Shown here: piece by piece, positions 13,124 to 20,065 of the stretch
Layout of the letters: every line of letters starts with the position of its first letter
How positions within the stretch are numbered: the stretch's first letter is position 1
DNA from: Candidatus Acetothermia bacterium
GTDB taxonomy: Bacteria; Bipolaricaulota; Bipolaricaulia; RBG-16-55-9; JANLFV01
NCBI GenBank assembly: GCA_024653345.1
Contig: JANLFV010000008.1
Coordinates: 1-24,637 of the forward strand
Direction: 5' to 3'
Length of the DNA: 24,637 nt
Program-made: the position numbers and the translations under genes
Notes under the pieces: generated by a model
The model's database searches: none
The model's input: the letters and a program-made list of their open reading frames with translations, nothing else
Told to the model about the DNA's origin: nothing

Positions 13124-14988
13124 AGAAGGTCATCTACCTCAACCGGGCGCTGTGGGTCTTCCACATGAACACCGGCTCCTGCAACGGCTGTGACATCGAG
13201 ATCATCGCCGCCCTCACCCCCCGCTACGATGTAGAGCGGTTCGGGATCAGGTTGGTCGGCTCGCCCCGCCACGCCGATGTCCTGCTCGTCACCGGGCCGG
13301 TCACGAAGTGGATGGAGCCGGTCTTAAGGCGGGTCTACGACCAGACCCCGGACCCGAAGGCCGTGGTCGTGATCGGGAACTGCGGGAACGACGCCGGGGT
13401 CTTCTACGACTCCTATGCCGTCCTCGGCTCGGTTGACAAAGTGATCCCGGTCGATGTCTACATCCCCGGCTGCCCGCCCCGCCCGGAGGCGATCATCTAC
13501 GGCGTGGTCAAGGCCGTCCAGAAGCTTGAGAACATCAAGGTCGTCGAGGAGGTCGAGGTCCGGGCTCCCCGGCCCGATGAGCGGCGGATCGAGGTCTATG
13601 TCAAGTATGAGCCGCGGGAGCCGGTCCCCGAGCTCGCCGTGGCCGAGCGGATCACCAACTTCCGCGAGGTGCTGGGGCCCTACACCGAGGAGGGCCTCAG
13701 GCGCGAGGCCAGCCGCTGCTTGCAGTGCCCCGACCCCGCCCCGTGCGTCGAGGCCTGTCCGGCCCATGTGAACGCCAAGAGATACATCAAGGAGGCGAGC
13801 GAGGGGCGCTACTGGGATGCCTTGCAGACGAACCTCGAGCGCCTCCCCTTCCCCGCCACTTGCGGGCGGGTCTGCCCTCACCCCTGCGAGACGGAATGCA
13901 CCCGGGGGGAGTTCGACCAGCCGATCGCGATCCGGGCGATCAAGCGGTTCGTGGCCGATCGGGGGATGAAAGAGCGGTGGTATCCCGAGGTCCAGGCTCA
14001 CCGGTCCGAGCGGATCGCCGTTGTAGGGAGCGGCCCGGCGGGCTTGACCGTCGCAGTGAAGCTGGCCCTCGAGGGCTTCCGTGTGACCGTCTTCGAGCGG
14101 AGCGAGGCCGTCGGGGGGATGCTGATGCAATCGATCCCGGACTACCGCCTGCCTCCTGACATCCCGCCGAAGGAGGTCGAGGAGATCAAGCGCCTGGGGG
14201 TCGAGATCAAGACCGGGAAGGAGCTGGGGCGGGACTTCACCATCCAGTCCCTCAAGGACGAGGGCTATGCCGCGATCTTCCTGGCGATCGGGGCCCACAA
14301 GGACCAGTGGATGGGGATCCCCGGGGAGGACCTCGAGGGGGTCCACGCCGCGGTCGACTGGCTGAAAGGGATCAAGCTCTCCCAGGATCGCCCCTCCCTC
14401 GCGGGGAAGAGGGTGATCGTCGTCGGCGGCGGGGATGTGGCGATGGACGCCGTCTGCACGGCCTTGAGGCTGGGGGGCGAGGTAATGATCGTCTACCGCC
14501 GGGCGCGGGAGCAGATGCCGGTCACACCGGAGGAGCTCCTCGCCGCGGAGAAGGAGGGCGTTGCGTTCAATCTCCTGGCAAACCCGGTCGAGATCCTCGG
14601 CAAGGATGGGAAGGTCCGGGGCGTCCGGCTCATCCGGATGGAGCTGGGCGAGCCGGACGAGTCCGGGAGGCGGCGGCCGATCCCGATCAGAGGCTCGGAG
14701 TTCGAGCTCCCCGCTGACATGGTCATCGAGGCCATCGGGGAGAACCCCGAAGGGGAGGCCCTCGCGCAGATGGGCCTGAAGGTGACCAAGTGGGGCGGGA
14801 TCGAGGTCGATGACCAGATGAGGACCAACCTCGAGGGGGTCTTCGCCGCCGGGGATGCTGTGACTGGCGCGGCCACGATCATCCAAGCGGTCGCGGGCGG
14901 GCTCAAGGCCGTGGAATCGATCAAGGAATACTGTGAGAAGTCACTCGTCGGGGTCGCTGGCTCTCGAACGCGCGAGATGGAGTCCTAG
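13120..14988 (+). CDS. Hydrogenase small subunit (MbhJ/NuoB) fused to a GltD/NfnB-like FAD- and NAD(P)-binding oxidoreductase
   Basis: This is one uninterrupted 622-residue frame. Residues 1-145 are an MbhJ/NuoB small subunit with all four ligands of its [4Fe-4S] cluster: C21 and C24 (TGSCNGCD), C88 (GNC) and C118 (IPGCPP). A hydrophilic linker (about 145-185) follows. Residues 186-605 match the glutamate synthase small-subunit / NfnB family: two cluster motifs (C200, C203, C209, C213 and C248, C252, C256, C260), an FAD site VVGSGPAGLT (301-310), a second dinucleotide site VIVVGGGDVAMDA (432-444), YRRAREQMP (459-467), and the FAD motif VFAAGDAVTGAATIIQA (574-590). The family normally oxidises NAD(P)H or works in electron bifurcation. 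No stop or restart site lies at the junction and codon style does not change. Which nucleotide is used, and in which direction electrons flow, cannot be read here. Confidence 0.92.
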   Translation: MKKVIYLNRALWVFHMNTGSCNGCDIEIIAALTPRYDVERFGIRLVGSPRHADVLLVTGPVTKWMEPVLRRVYDQTPDPKAVVVIGNCGNDAGVFYDSYAVLGSVDKVIPVDVYIPGCPPRPEAIIYGVVKAVQKLENIKVVEEVEVRAPRPDERRIEVYVKYEPREPVPELAVAERITNFREVLGPYTEEGLRREASRCLQCPDPAPCVEACPAHVNAKRYIKEASEGRYWDALQTNLERLPFPATCGRVCPHPCETECTRGEFDQPIAIRAIKRFVADRGMKERWYPEVQAHRSERIAVVGSGPAGLTVAVKLALEGFRVTVFERSEAVGGMLMQSIPDYRLPPDIPPKEVEEIKRLGVEIKTGKELGRDFTIQSLKDEGYAAIFLAIGAHKDQWMGIPGEDLEGVHAAVDWLKGIKLSQDRPSLAGKRVIVVGGGDVAMDAVCTALRLGGEVMIVYRRAREQMPVTPEELLAAEKEGVAFNLLANPVEILGKDGKVRGVRLIRMELGEPDESGRRRPIPIRGSEFELPADMVIEAIGENPEGEALAQMGLKVTKWGGIEVDDQMRTNLEGVFAAGDAVTGAATIIQAVAGGLKAVESIKEYCEKSLVGVAGSRTREMES

Positions 14989-15009
14989 GCTCTCTCAAGG
15001 GAGAAAGTT

Positions 15010-15240
15010 GTGCCCAGATTCTCATCTCTAGAGGAGTTTGCCCAGGCCGTCGCCGGCCAGGACCTCGAACTCCGCGAGTATCTCAAGCGGGAGATGTTCG
15101 TCCAGATCGGGGAGGACTTCTACAAATGGGTCGGCTCGGTCTGCCCCAACTCCCGCGAGCACCATATCGTGGTGAAGGGCCCGGACGGCCAGTGCTACTG
15201 CCCCCACTGCCGCTCGTTCATCGAGCCGGTCTGGTTCTGA
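15010..15240 (+). CDS. Small cysteine-rich protein of unknown function
   Basis: This is a 76-residue soluble protein that I do not recognise. It has an acidic helical first half (SLEEFAQAVAGQDLELREYLKRE) and a C-terminal metal-site candidate: C45, H51, H52, then C62, C64 and C67 in QCYCPHC. It starts with GTG at 15010, with AGGGAGA about seven bases upstream. It lies 21 bases after the hydrogenase-flavoprotein fusion, on the same strand, so it is probably the last gene of the operon. A small zinc or iron-sulfur accessory factor for the complex is a guess from position only. Confidence 0.65.
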   Translation: MPRFSSLEEFAQAVAGQDLELREYLKREMFVQIGEDFYKWVGSVCPNSREHHIVVKGPDGQCYCPHCRSFIEPVWF

Positions 15241-15242
15241 AG

Positions 15243-15282
15243 CTTCCCCCCTCATCCCCGCCTTTTCCCTCCGGGGGAGAAG
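15243..15282 (+). terminator. Possible hairpin terminator after the hydrogenase operon
   Basis: CTTCCCCC at 15243 can pair with GGGGGAGAAG ending at 15282, with one bulge and a loop of about 22 bases. No U-tract follows. The sequence also looks like a generic intergenic palindromic repeat. Together with a second C/G-rich pairing around 15342-15361, this is all I see in the 167-base gap. Confidence 0.25.
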
Positions 15283-15391
15283 GAGACCAGAATGCCTCAG
15301 CCGGTCTCTCCAGTCCATGCGAGGAGCTTCTGCTAGAGTTCCCCACTCCGAACGGGGGAGCCGAGCTCATCTTCCTTCGATAACGCGACTC

Positions 15392-15400
15392 TGTTAGAAT
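15392..15400 (+). promoter_or_regulatory. Extended -10 promoter of the MFS gene, probably leaderless
   Basis: TGTTAGAAT is an extended -10 (TGn plus TAGAAT). Only seven bases separate it from the ATG at 15408. No ribosome site fits in that gap apart from a run of G, so the transcript probably begins at the ATG. Confidence 0.5.
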
Positions 15401-15407
15401 CGGGGGC

Positions 15408-16613
15408 ATGAGCGAAGGCGAGGGGGAGGTCTGGGTGAGGAGGCTAGGGCGGGTCAGCCGGAATGTCCTCCTCCTCGGGCTCACGAGCCTGATCCAGGAT
15501 GTCTCGAGCGAGCTGATCCAGGCCGTCCTCCCGGGGTTCATCGCCGCCTTAGGCGGTGGCGGGCTAGGGGTGGGCCTGATCGGTGGGCTCGAGGAGAGCG
15601 CCAAGAGCCTCCTGAGTATCTTCTCCGGCCACTGGTCCGACCGGTTCGGGCGAAGGAAGCCGCTCGTGGCCGCCGGCTACGCTCTGGCGAACCTGGCCAA
15701 GCTCGGCCAGGCCTTCGTCGGTGGCTGGGGCCAACTTCTGGGCTTGCGGCTCTTGGATCGGGTGGGGAAGGGCTTGCGGACCGCCCCGCGGGATGCCCTG
15801 ATCGCCGACTCCGCGGCCAAGGCAGTCCGGGGCTTGAACTTCGGCCTCCATCGGGCGATGGACAGCCTCGGCGCGGTCCTGGGGACGATCTCGGCCTACC
15901 TGCTCTACCACTATCTGGCGCTAGACCTGCGGCAGATCATCCTCCTCGGAGGGCTGATCGGCCTTGGGGCCCTCCTCCCGCTCATCGGGGTCCGGGAGAG
16001 GCCGGGCACGCCCCGCCTGAGGTCCCTTCTCCTCGGGCTGCGCGGGCTCTCCCCCGCCTTCTGGCTCAATCTTAGCGCGATGATGCTCTTCGCCATGGCA
16101 AACTTAAGCTATATGTTCTTCTGGCTCAAGGCGAGCCAAACCTTCCCGGAGAGGCTCTCGATCGAGCTACCCATCCTGATGTATGCCCTCTTCAATCTCT
16201 CTTATACCGCTCTCTCCCTCCCCGCGGGGGCGATCGGGGACCGGCTCGGTCGGCGGGCGGTCCTGCTCGGGGGCTACCTTCTCTTTATCCCGATCGCCTC
16301 GGGCTTCATCTTTGCCGCCTCGCTCGGGGCCTTCATCCCCCTCTTCCTCGCTCTGGGGGCCGTCTACGCCCTGGTCGAGGGGAACCAGCGGGCCTTAGCC
16401 GCCGACCTGGCGGCCCGGGAGGGGCGGGGCCTGGCGTTGGGGGTCTTCCACATGGGGATCGGCCTGGCGGCCCTCCTAGGGGGCGCCATTGCCGGAGCGA
16501 TCTGGGAGTTCGCCTCCCCCGCAGCCGCCTTCACCTACGGGAGCGCGGTCGCACTCGCCGCGGCCCTGCTGGTGGCCTGCTCTGGCCGGGCTCGGCCGAG
16601 GCCGGTCGCCTGA
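15408..16613 (+). CDS. Major facilitator superfamily (MFS) transporter
   Basis: This 401-residue protein has about 12 hydrophobic segments in two halves. The loop between helices 2 and 3 holds the MFS motif GHWSDRFGRRKPLV (about 73-86). The first half also holds RLLDRVGKGLRTAPRDALIADS (about 114-135), and FGLHRAMDSLGAVLG follows. A matching loop in the second half reads GAIGDRLGRRAVLLGG. The RTAPRDALI segment is typical of a clade annotated as multidrug or sugar-phosphate-like permeases, but the substrate cannot be told. It stands alone, followed by the Crp-type regulator, which has its own promoter. Confidence 0.9.
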   Translation: MSEGEGEVWVRRLGRVSRNVLLLGLTSLIQDVSSELIQAVLPGFIAALGGGGLGVGLIGGLEESAKSLLSIFSGHWSDRFGRRKPLVAAGYALANLAKLGQAFVGGWGQLLGLRLLDRVGKGLRTAPRDALIADSAAKAVRGLNFGLHRAMDSLGAVLGTISAYLLYHYLALDLRQIILLGGLIGLGALLPLIGVRERPGTPRLRSLLLGLRGLSPAFWLNLSAMMLFAMANLSYMFFWLKASQTFPERLSIELPILMYALFNLSYTALSLPAGAIGDRLGRRAVLLGGYLLFIPIASGFIFAASLGAFIPLFLALGAVYALVEGNQRALAADLAAREGRGLALGVFHMGIGLAALLGGAIAGAIWEFASPAAAFTYGSAVALAAALLVACSGRARPRPVA

Positions 16614-16614
16614 C

Positions 16615-16643
16615 TTGCGCCCACTCCTCAGGCGGGTTACAAT
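16615..16643 (+). promoter_or_regulatory. Promoter of the Crp/Fnr-family gene
   Basis: TTGCGC (16615-16620) is followed after 17 bases by TACAAT (16638-16643). The start site would be near 16650, giving a leader of about 43 bases that contains the operator-like site at 16651-16677. Confidence 0.45.
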
Positions 16644-16650
16644 GATCTGG

Positions 16651-16677
16651 GTCAATCCAATGCTTGACTCATATCAT
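16651..16677 (+). promoter_or_regulatory. Candidate Crp/Fnr-type operator in the leader of its own gene
   Basis: Two overlapping palindromes share the half TTGAC (16664-16668). One is TTGAC-TCAT-ATCAT (16664-16677), which matches the Fnr-type consensus TTGAT-N4-ATCAA at 8 of 10 positions. The other is a perfect GTCAA-N8-TTGAC (16651-16668). Their place downstream of the -10 box would suit self-repression. Confidence 0.4.
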
Positions 16678-16692
16678 CGAGGAGGGAAGGGG

Positions 16693-17397
16693 ATGGACGC
16701 GGAGCCGGTCGCGGGCGAGCAGAGGCTGGCGCTCTTCGCCAAGCTCTATGGCAGGGAGCTGGAGGAGCTGGTCCCCCTGGCGCGCCCGCTCGAGTATGAG
16801 GAGGGGCAGATCATCTTCGAGGAGGGGGAGCCGGTCTTCGGGGTCTACTTCATCGACCGCGGGAAGGTCAAGCTGGCCAAGCGCTCGCTCGGCGGGCGCC
16901 GGCAGATCCTCAAGCTGGTCGGCCCCGGGGAGATCCTCGGCGAGGAGGCCCTCTTCGATGAGCAGGCCTACTCCGCCCATGCGCGGGCTCTGGAGCGGAC
17001 GGCCACGGAGTTCGTGACCGTGAAGGAGTTCCACGCTTTCCTCGAGGCCCATCCGCGGGTGGCGCTCAAGCTGATCGAGCAGCTCTCGCGGGAGATCAAG
17101 GGCTTCCAGAGCAAGCTTCTGGAGACATCCTACGAGAGCAGCCTCGGGCGGGTCGCAAACCTCCTGCTCTCGCTCGTCGACAAGTGGGGTGAGGAGGAGG
17201 ACGGCGGCCTCTACATCGGGGTCAAGCTCTCGCGGACCGAGCTGGCCGAGCTGGCAGGGATCGCGAGCGAGACGGCCAGTCGGCTGCTCGCCCGCCTCCG
17301 CGAGCGGGGGATCCTTGCCCTCGACGGGCAGAGGATCATCATTCGCGACCGAGCCCGGCTGGCCGTGCTGTCAAGCAAGGTAAAGTCCGCTCGCTAG
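16693..17397 (+). CDS. Crp/Fnr-family transcriptional regulator
   Basis: This 234-residue protein has a cyclic-nucleotide-binding-like beta-barrel at about 20-125 (EEGQIIFEEGEPVFGVYFIDRGKVKL, then GPGEILGEEALF), a dimer helix, and a winged helix-turn-helix at about 178-208 (LSRTELAELAGIASETASRLLARLRERGIL). It contains no cysteine at all, so an Fnr-type oxygen-sensing cluster is excluded. A nucleotide or other small effector, or none, is more likely. I chose the ATG at 16693 because GAGGAGGGAAGGGG directly precedes it; the frame is open far upstream but runs through the MFS gene. It could control the MFS gene or the hydrogenase locus, but only self-control has sequence support. Confidence 0.9.
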   Translation: MDAEPVAGEQRLALFAKLYGRELEELVPLARPLEYEEGQIIFEEGEPVFGVYFIDRGKVKLAKRSLGGRRQILKLVGPGEILGEEALFDEQAYSAHARALERTATEFVTVKEFHAFLEAHPRVALKLIEQLSREIKGFQSKLLETSYESSLGRVANLLLSLVDKWGEEEDGGLYIGVKLSRTELAELAGIASETASRLLARLRERGILALDGQRIIIRDRARLAVLSSKVKSAR

Positions 17398-17450
17398 GCT
17401 ACCTTCGCCGCCTGGGCCCCTCGGGGAGGAGCTCGTCCACTCTTTGCTCA

Positions 17451-17464
17451 GAGGGAGCGCCCTC
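17451..17464. terminator. Short hairpin between convergent crp-family gene and yebC
   Basis: GAGGG and CCCTC form a 5-6 base-pair stem around the loop AGCG, at the yebC stop. Neither side has a T-tract. It is a weak candidate for a shared terminator in this 67-base gap. Confidence 0.25.
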
Positions 17465-18217
17465 TCAAGCGACCTTCTCCAGGATCTCGTCGGGGATGTC
17501 GAAGTTGGCGTAGACCTCCTGGACATCCTCCTGGTCATCGAGCCGCTCCAAAAACCGGAGGAGCCGCTCGGCCTCCTTCCCCTCGAGGCGGACCGTGCTC
17601 TGGGGGACCATGGTGACCTCAGCCCGAGCGGCGGGGATCCCCAACTCCTCCAGCCCGGCCTTGACGGAGGAGAGGGCTTCTGGCTGGCAGTAGAGCTCGA
17701 TCTCTTCCTCCTTCTCCTGGATGTCCTCCGCCCCGAGGTCGATGAGCGACATCAGCAGCTCTTCGAGGTCCCGGCCGGCGACGGCCTCCCGGCTGATGCC
17801 CACAAGCCCCCGGCGGCTGAAGAGCCAGGCGACCGACCCGGACTCACCGAGCGAGCCGTCGAACTCCTCGAAGATGTGCCTGATCTCCGCGGCCGCGCGC
17901 TTCCGGTTGTCGGTCACTAGGCGGAGGAGGAGGGCCACCCCTCCGGGGCCATAGCCCTCGTAGGTGATCTCTTCATACTTGATGCCCGGAAGCTCGCCCG
18001 TGGCCCGCTTGATCGCCCGCTCGATGTTCTCCTTCGGGAGGTTGAAGGCCCGCGCCCGCGCCAGGGCATTAGCCAAGGCGGCGTTCTTCTCCGGATCAGC
18101 CCCCGCGCGGGCGGCGAGGGTGATCTCCTTCGCCAGCTTGGAGAAGATCGCCCCGCGCTTCTGGTCCTGCTTCTCCTTGCGATACTTGATGTTCGCCCAT
18201 TTCGAATGCCCGGCCAT
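17465..18217 (-). CDS. yebC: YebC/PmpR family protein
   Basis: This 250-residue protein is the usual length for the family. It opens with the hallmark MAGHSKWANIKYRKEKQDQKRG, followed by KLAKEITLAARAGADPEKNAALANALARARAFNLPKENIERAIKRA-type sequence and the YEGYGPGGVALLL motif at about 86-98. YebC proteins were long annotated as transcription factors; recent work assigns at least some of them to helping ribosomes through proline stretches. The start is well supported, with GGAGGAG eight bases upstream and a good promoter. RuvC, often next to yebC, is not here. Confidence 0.95.
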   Translation of the reverse strand: MAGHSKWANIKYRKEKQDQKRGAIFSKLAKEITLAARAGADPEKNAALANALARARAFNLPKENIERAIKRATGELPGIKYEEITYEGYGPGGVALLLRLVTDNRKRAAAEIRHIFEEFDGSLGESGSVAWLFSRRGLVGISREAVAGRDLEELLMSLIDLGAEDIQEKEEEIELYCQPEALSSVKAGLEELGIPAARAEVTMVPQSTVRLEGKEAERLLRFLERLDDQEDVQEVYANFDIPDEILEKVA

Positions 18218-18237
18218 GGTCTATCTCCTCCGGGTTG

Positions 18238-18266
18238 ATCATAGGTCATCTGGCGAACGATTTCAA
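18238..18266 (-). promoter_or_regulatory. yebC promoter
   Basis: On the minus strand TTGAAA (18266-18261) is followed after exactly 17 bases by TATGAT (18243-18238). Transcription would start near 18231, about 14 bases before the yebC ATG. This is one of the two best sigma70-type promoters in the window. Confidence 0.7.
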
Positions 18267-18279
18267 CCCCCGCACGGCC

Positions 18280-18315
18280 GAGGAGGTAGCGAGACCTCCT
18301 CTTATCGACTATAAT
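18280..18315 (+). promoter_or_regulatory. Promoter region of the ABC importer with an operator-like palindrome
   Basis: A perfect inverted repeat, GAGGAGGT and ACCTCCTC (18280-18287 and 18294-18301) with a 6-base spacer, lies just upstream of TATAAT (18310-18315). It covers the place where a -35 box would be; none is seen there. That pattern suits an activator-dependent or repressed promoter. The repeat has no U-tract and lies before the start site, so it is not a terminator for this gene. Confidence 0.45.
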
Positions 18316-18345
18316 CTTCCGAACTCCCGAGGTGAACAATGAGCA

Positions 18346-20064
18346 GTGGAGGAGAAGGTGCGTCAGCATCGTTGGAACCCGTTCTTGTTCGCCTTGCTCC
18401 TGGCGGCCCTGGCCATCGCGGCCTTCTACGGGAGCCGGACCTATCTCCTTGGGCCGGGGTTCGTCGTCCCTGTGGAACTGCCCCGGCTCCCCTTGTATGC
18501 CCTTTACTCCTTCGCCAGGATGCTGGCCGCTTATCTTATCTCGCTCCTCTTCTCCCTCAGCTACGGCTACCTCGCGGCTACCAGCCGGCGGGCTGAGCGG
18601 CTCCTCATCCCGACACTCGACATCCTCCAGTCGGTCCCGATCCTCGGCTTCTTCCCCGCGGCGATCTACCTCTTCGTCAGCCTCACCGGTGGTGGGCGGC
18701 TGGGGGTCGAGCTGGCCTCGGTCTTCCTGATCTTCACCAGCCAGGCCTGGAACATGGCCTTCGGGGTCTACGAGGCGATCCTCACCATCCCCCAAGATGC
18801 GCACGAGGCGCTCGCGGCCTTCGGGGCCGGAAGGTGGCTCGCCTTCAGGCGGCTCCTCCTCCCCGCCTGCGTCCCGAAGCTGGTCTACAACACGATCATG
18901 TCCTGGGCCGGGGGGTGGTATTTCCTCATGGCCGCGGAGATCATTGCCATCGGCCCGGCGCGGTATGACCTCCCCGGGCTGGGCTCGCTGATGTATCGTG
19001 CCGCAGAGGAGGGCCGGCTCGGGCTGATGCTCTTGGCCCTGGGGGCCCTGATCGGGCTGATCGTGGCCATGGACCTCTTGCTCTGGCGGCCGCTCTCGGT
19101 CTGGGCCGAGACCTTCCGCTACGAGTTCGCTGCCTCCTCGCCGGGGAGGTCGGCGGTCCTCGATTGGTGGCACCGCTCGGGGGCCGTCAGGCAGATGAAG
19201 GCCCTCCTCCGGAGGGCGGCCGGATTGGCCGGCTCGGTCCTGGCCGGCCTGGCGAGGCGCTCCCCCGCGAGGGCCCTCTCGACTGGGGAGGCCCACCGCC
19301 TCTGGCGGGCCTGCGGCCTGGGGCTAGGCATCGCGGGGCTTGCGCTCCTGGGGTATCTCACCTGGGCGGCCGGCTCGGCCTTGGTCCGGGCCCTCGCCCA
19401 GCCCTGGCCGCGGGAGGCGGCCCAGATCCCGCTGGCAATCCTGGCCTCCTTCGGGAGGCTGGCCCTCGCGTATGTCATCTCTTTGGCCTGGACGGTCCCG
19501 TTGAGCATCTGGATCGGGGAGAACGAGCGGGTCGCCAGGATCGCGACCCCGATCGCGGAGATCGGGGCCTCAGTCCCCGCCACGGCCCTCTTCCCGCTGA
19601 TCATCCTCTTTGTGATCCGGGTCTTCGGGGGGATGAATGTCGCCTCGGTCTTGCTGATCCTCACCGGGATGCAGTGGTATCTTCTCTTCAACTTGATCGC
19701 CGGGGCGAGGGCCATCCCCCAGGACCTCAAGGAGATGGCCCGGAGCCTCCGGCTCAGCCGCTGGCGCTACTGGCGGAGGGTGGTCCTCCCCGCCCTCTCC
19801 CCCTCGCTCCTCACGGGGAGCATCACCGGCTGGGGTGGGGGGTGGAACGCCTTGATCGTGGCGGAATACATCGTGTATAATCAAAGAGCCTATCAGGTCG
19901 TGGGAATCGGGGCGCTCCTCGACCGCGCGACCTACGAGCTGGGGAGCGGGGCCTTGATCTTCCTGACCTTGAGCGCGATGGTGATTGTGATCCTACTCCT
20001 CAATCGGCTCCTCTGGCGGCGGCTCTACCGCCTCGCCGTGGCGCGCTACCGGATCGAATACTGA
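18346..20064 (+). CDS. ABC transporter permease, two fused NitT/TauT-type permease domains
   Basis: This 572-residue membrane protein contains two binding-protein-dependent permease domains in tandem. Each has an EAA loop that docks on the ATPase: around residues 152-172 (HEALAAFGAGRWLAFRRLLLP) and 459-480 (LKEMARSLRLSRWRYWRRVVLP). Both loops are followed by the W.GGW motif seen in nitrate/sulfonate/taurine-type importers. A charged linker of about 60 residues joins the halves. The start is the GTG at 18346, because an in-frame TGA at 18340-18342 closes the frame upstream. GAGGTGA lies ten bases before it, and a GTG at 18358 is an alternative. The ATPase gene follows after one base. No substrate-binding protein is nearby and the substrate is unknown. 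Confidence 0.92.
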   Translation: MEEKVRQHRWNPFLFALLLAALAIAAFYGSRTYLLGPGFVVPVELPRLPLYALYSFARMLAAYLISLLFSLSYGYLAATSRRAERLLIPTLDILQSVPILGFFPAAIYLFVSLTGGGRLGVELASVFLIFTSQAWNMAFGVYEAILTIPQDAHEALAAFGAGRWLAFRRLLLPACVPKLVYNTIMSWAGGWYFLMAAEIIAIGPARYDLPGLGSLMYRAAEEGRLGLMLLALGALIGLIVAMDLLLWRPLSVWAETFRYEFAASSPGRSAVLDWWHRSGAVRQMKALLRRAAGLAGSVLAGLARRSPARALSTGEAHRLWRACGLGLGIAGLALLGYLTWAAGSALVRALAQPWPREAAQIPLAILASFGRLALAYVISLAWTVPLSIWIGENERVARIATPIAEIGASVPATALFPLIILFVIRVFGGMNVASVLLILTGMQWYLLFNLIAGARAIPQDLKEMARSLRLSRWRYWRRVVLPALSPSLLTGSITGWGGGWNALIVAEYIVYNQRAYQVVGIGALLDRATYELGSGALIFLTLSAMVIVILLLNRLLWRRLYRLAVARYRIEY

Positions 20065-20065
20065 G

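Noticed and set aside
13324-14886. A 520-codon open frame antisense to the hydrogenase-flavoprotein fusion
   Set aside because: It is a shadow of a GC-rich gene read in reverse: its composition is dominated by D, P, R, L, G and H, with no domain, while the plus strand has clear cofactor motifs throughout.
19872-19880. TGTATAAT inside the ABC permease gene, resembling a -10 box
   Set aside because: It lies in the coding sequence, about 190 bases before the next start, with no start codon or -35 box that fits.
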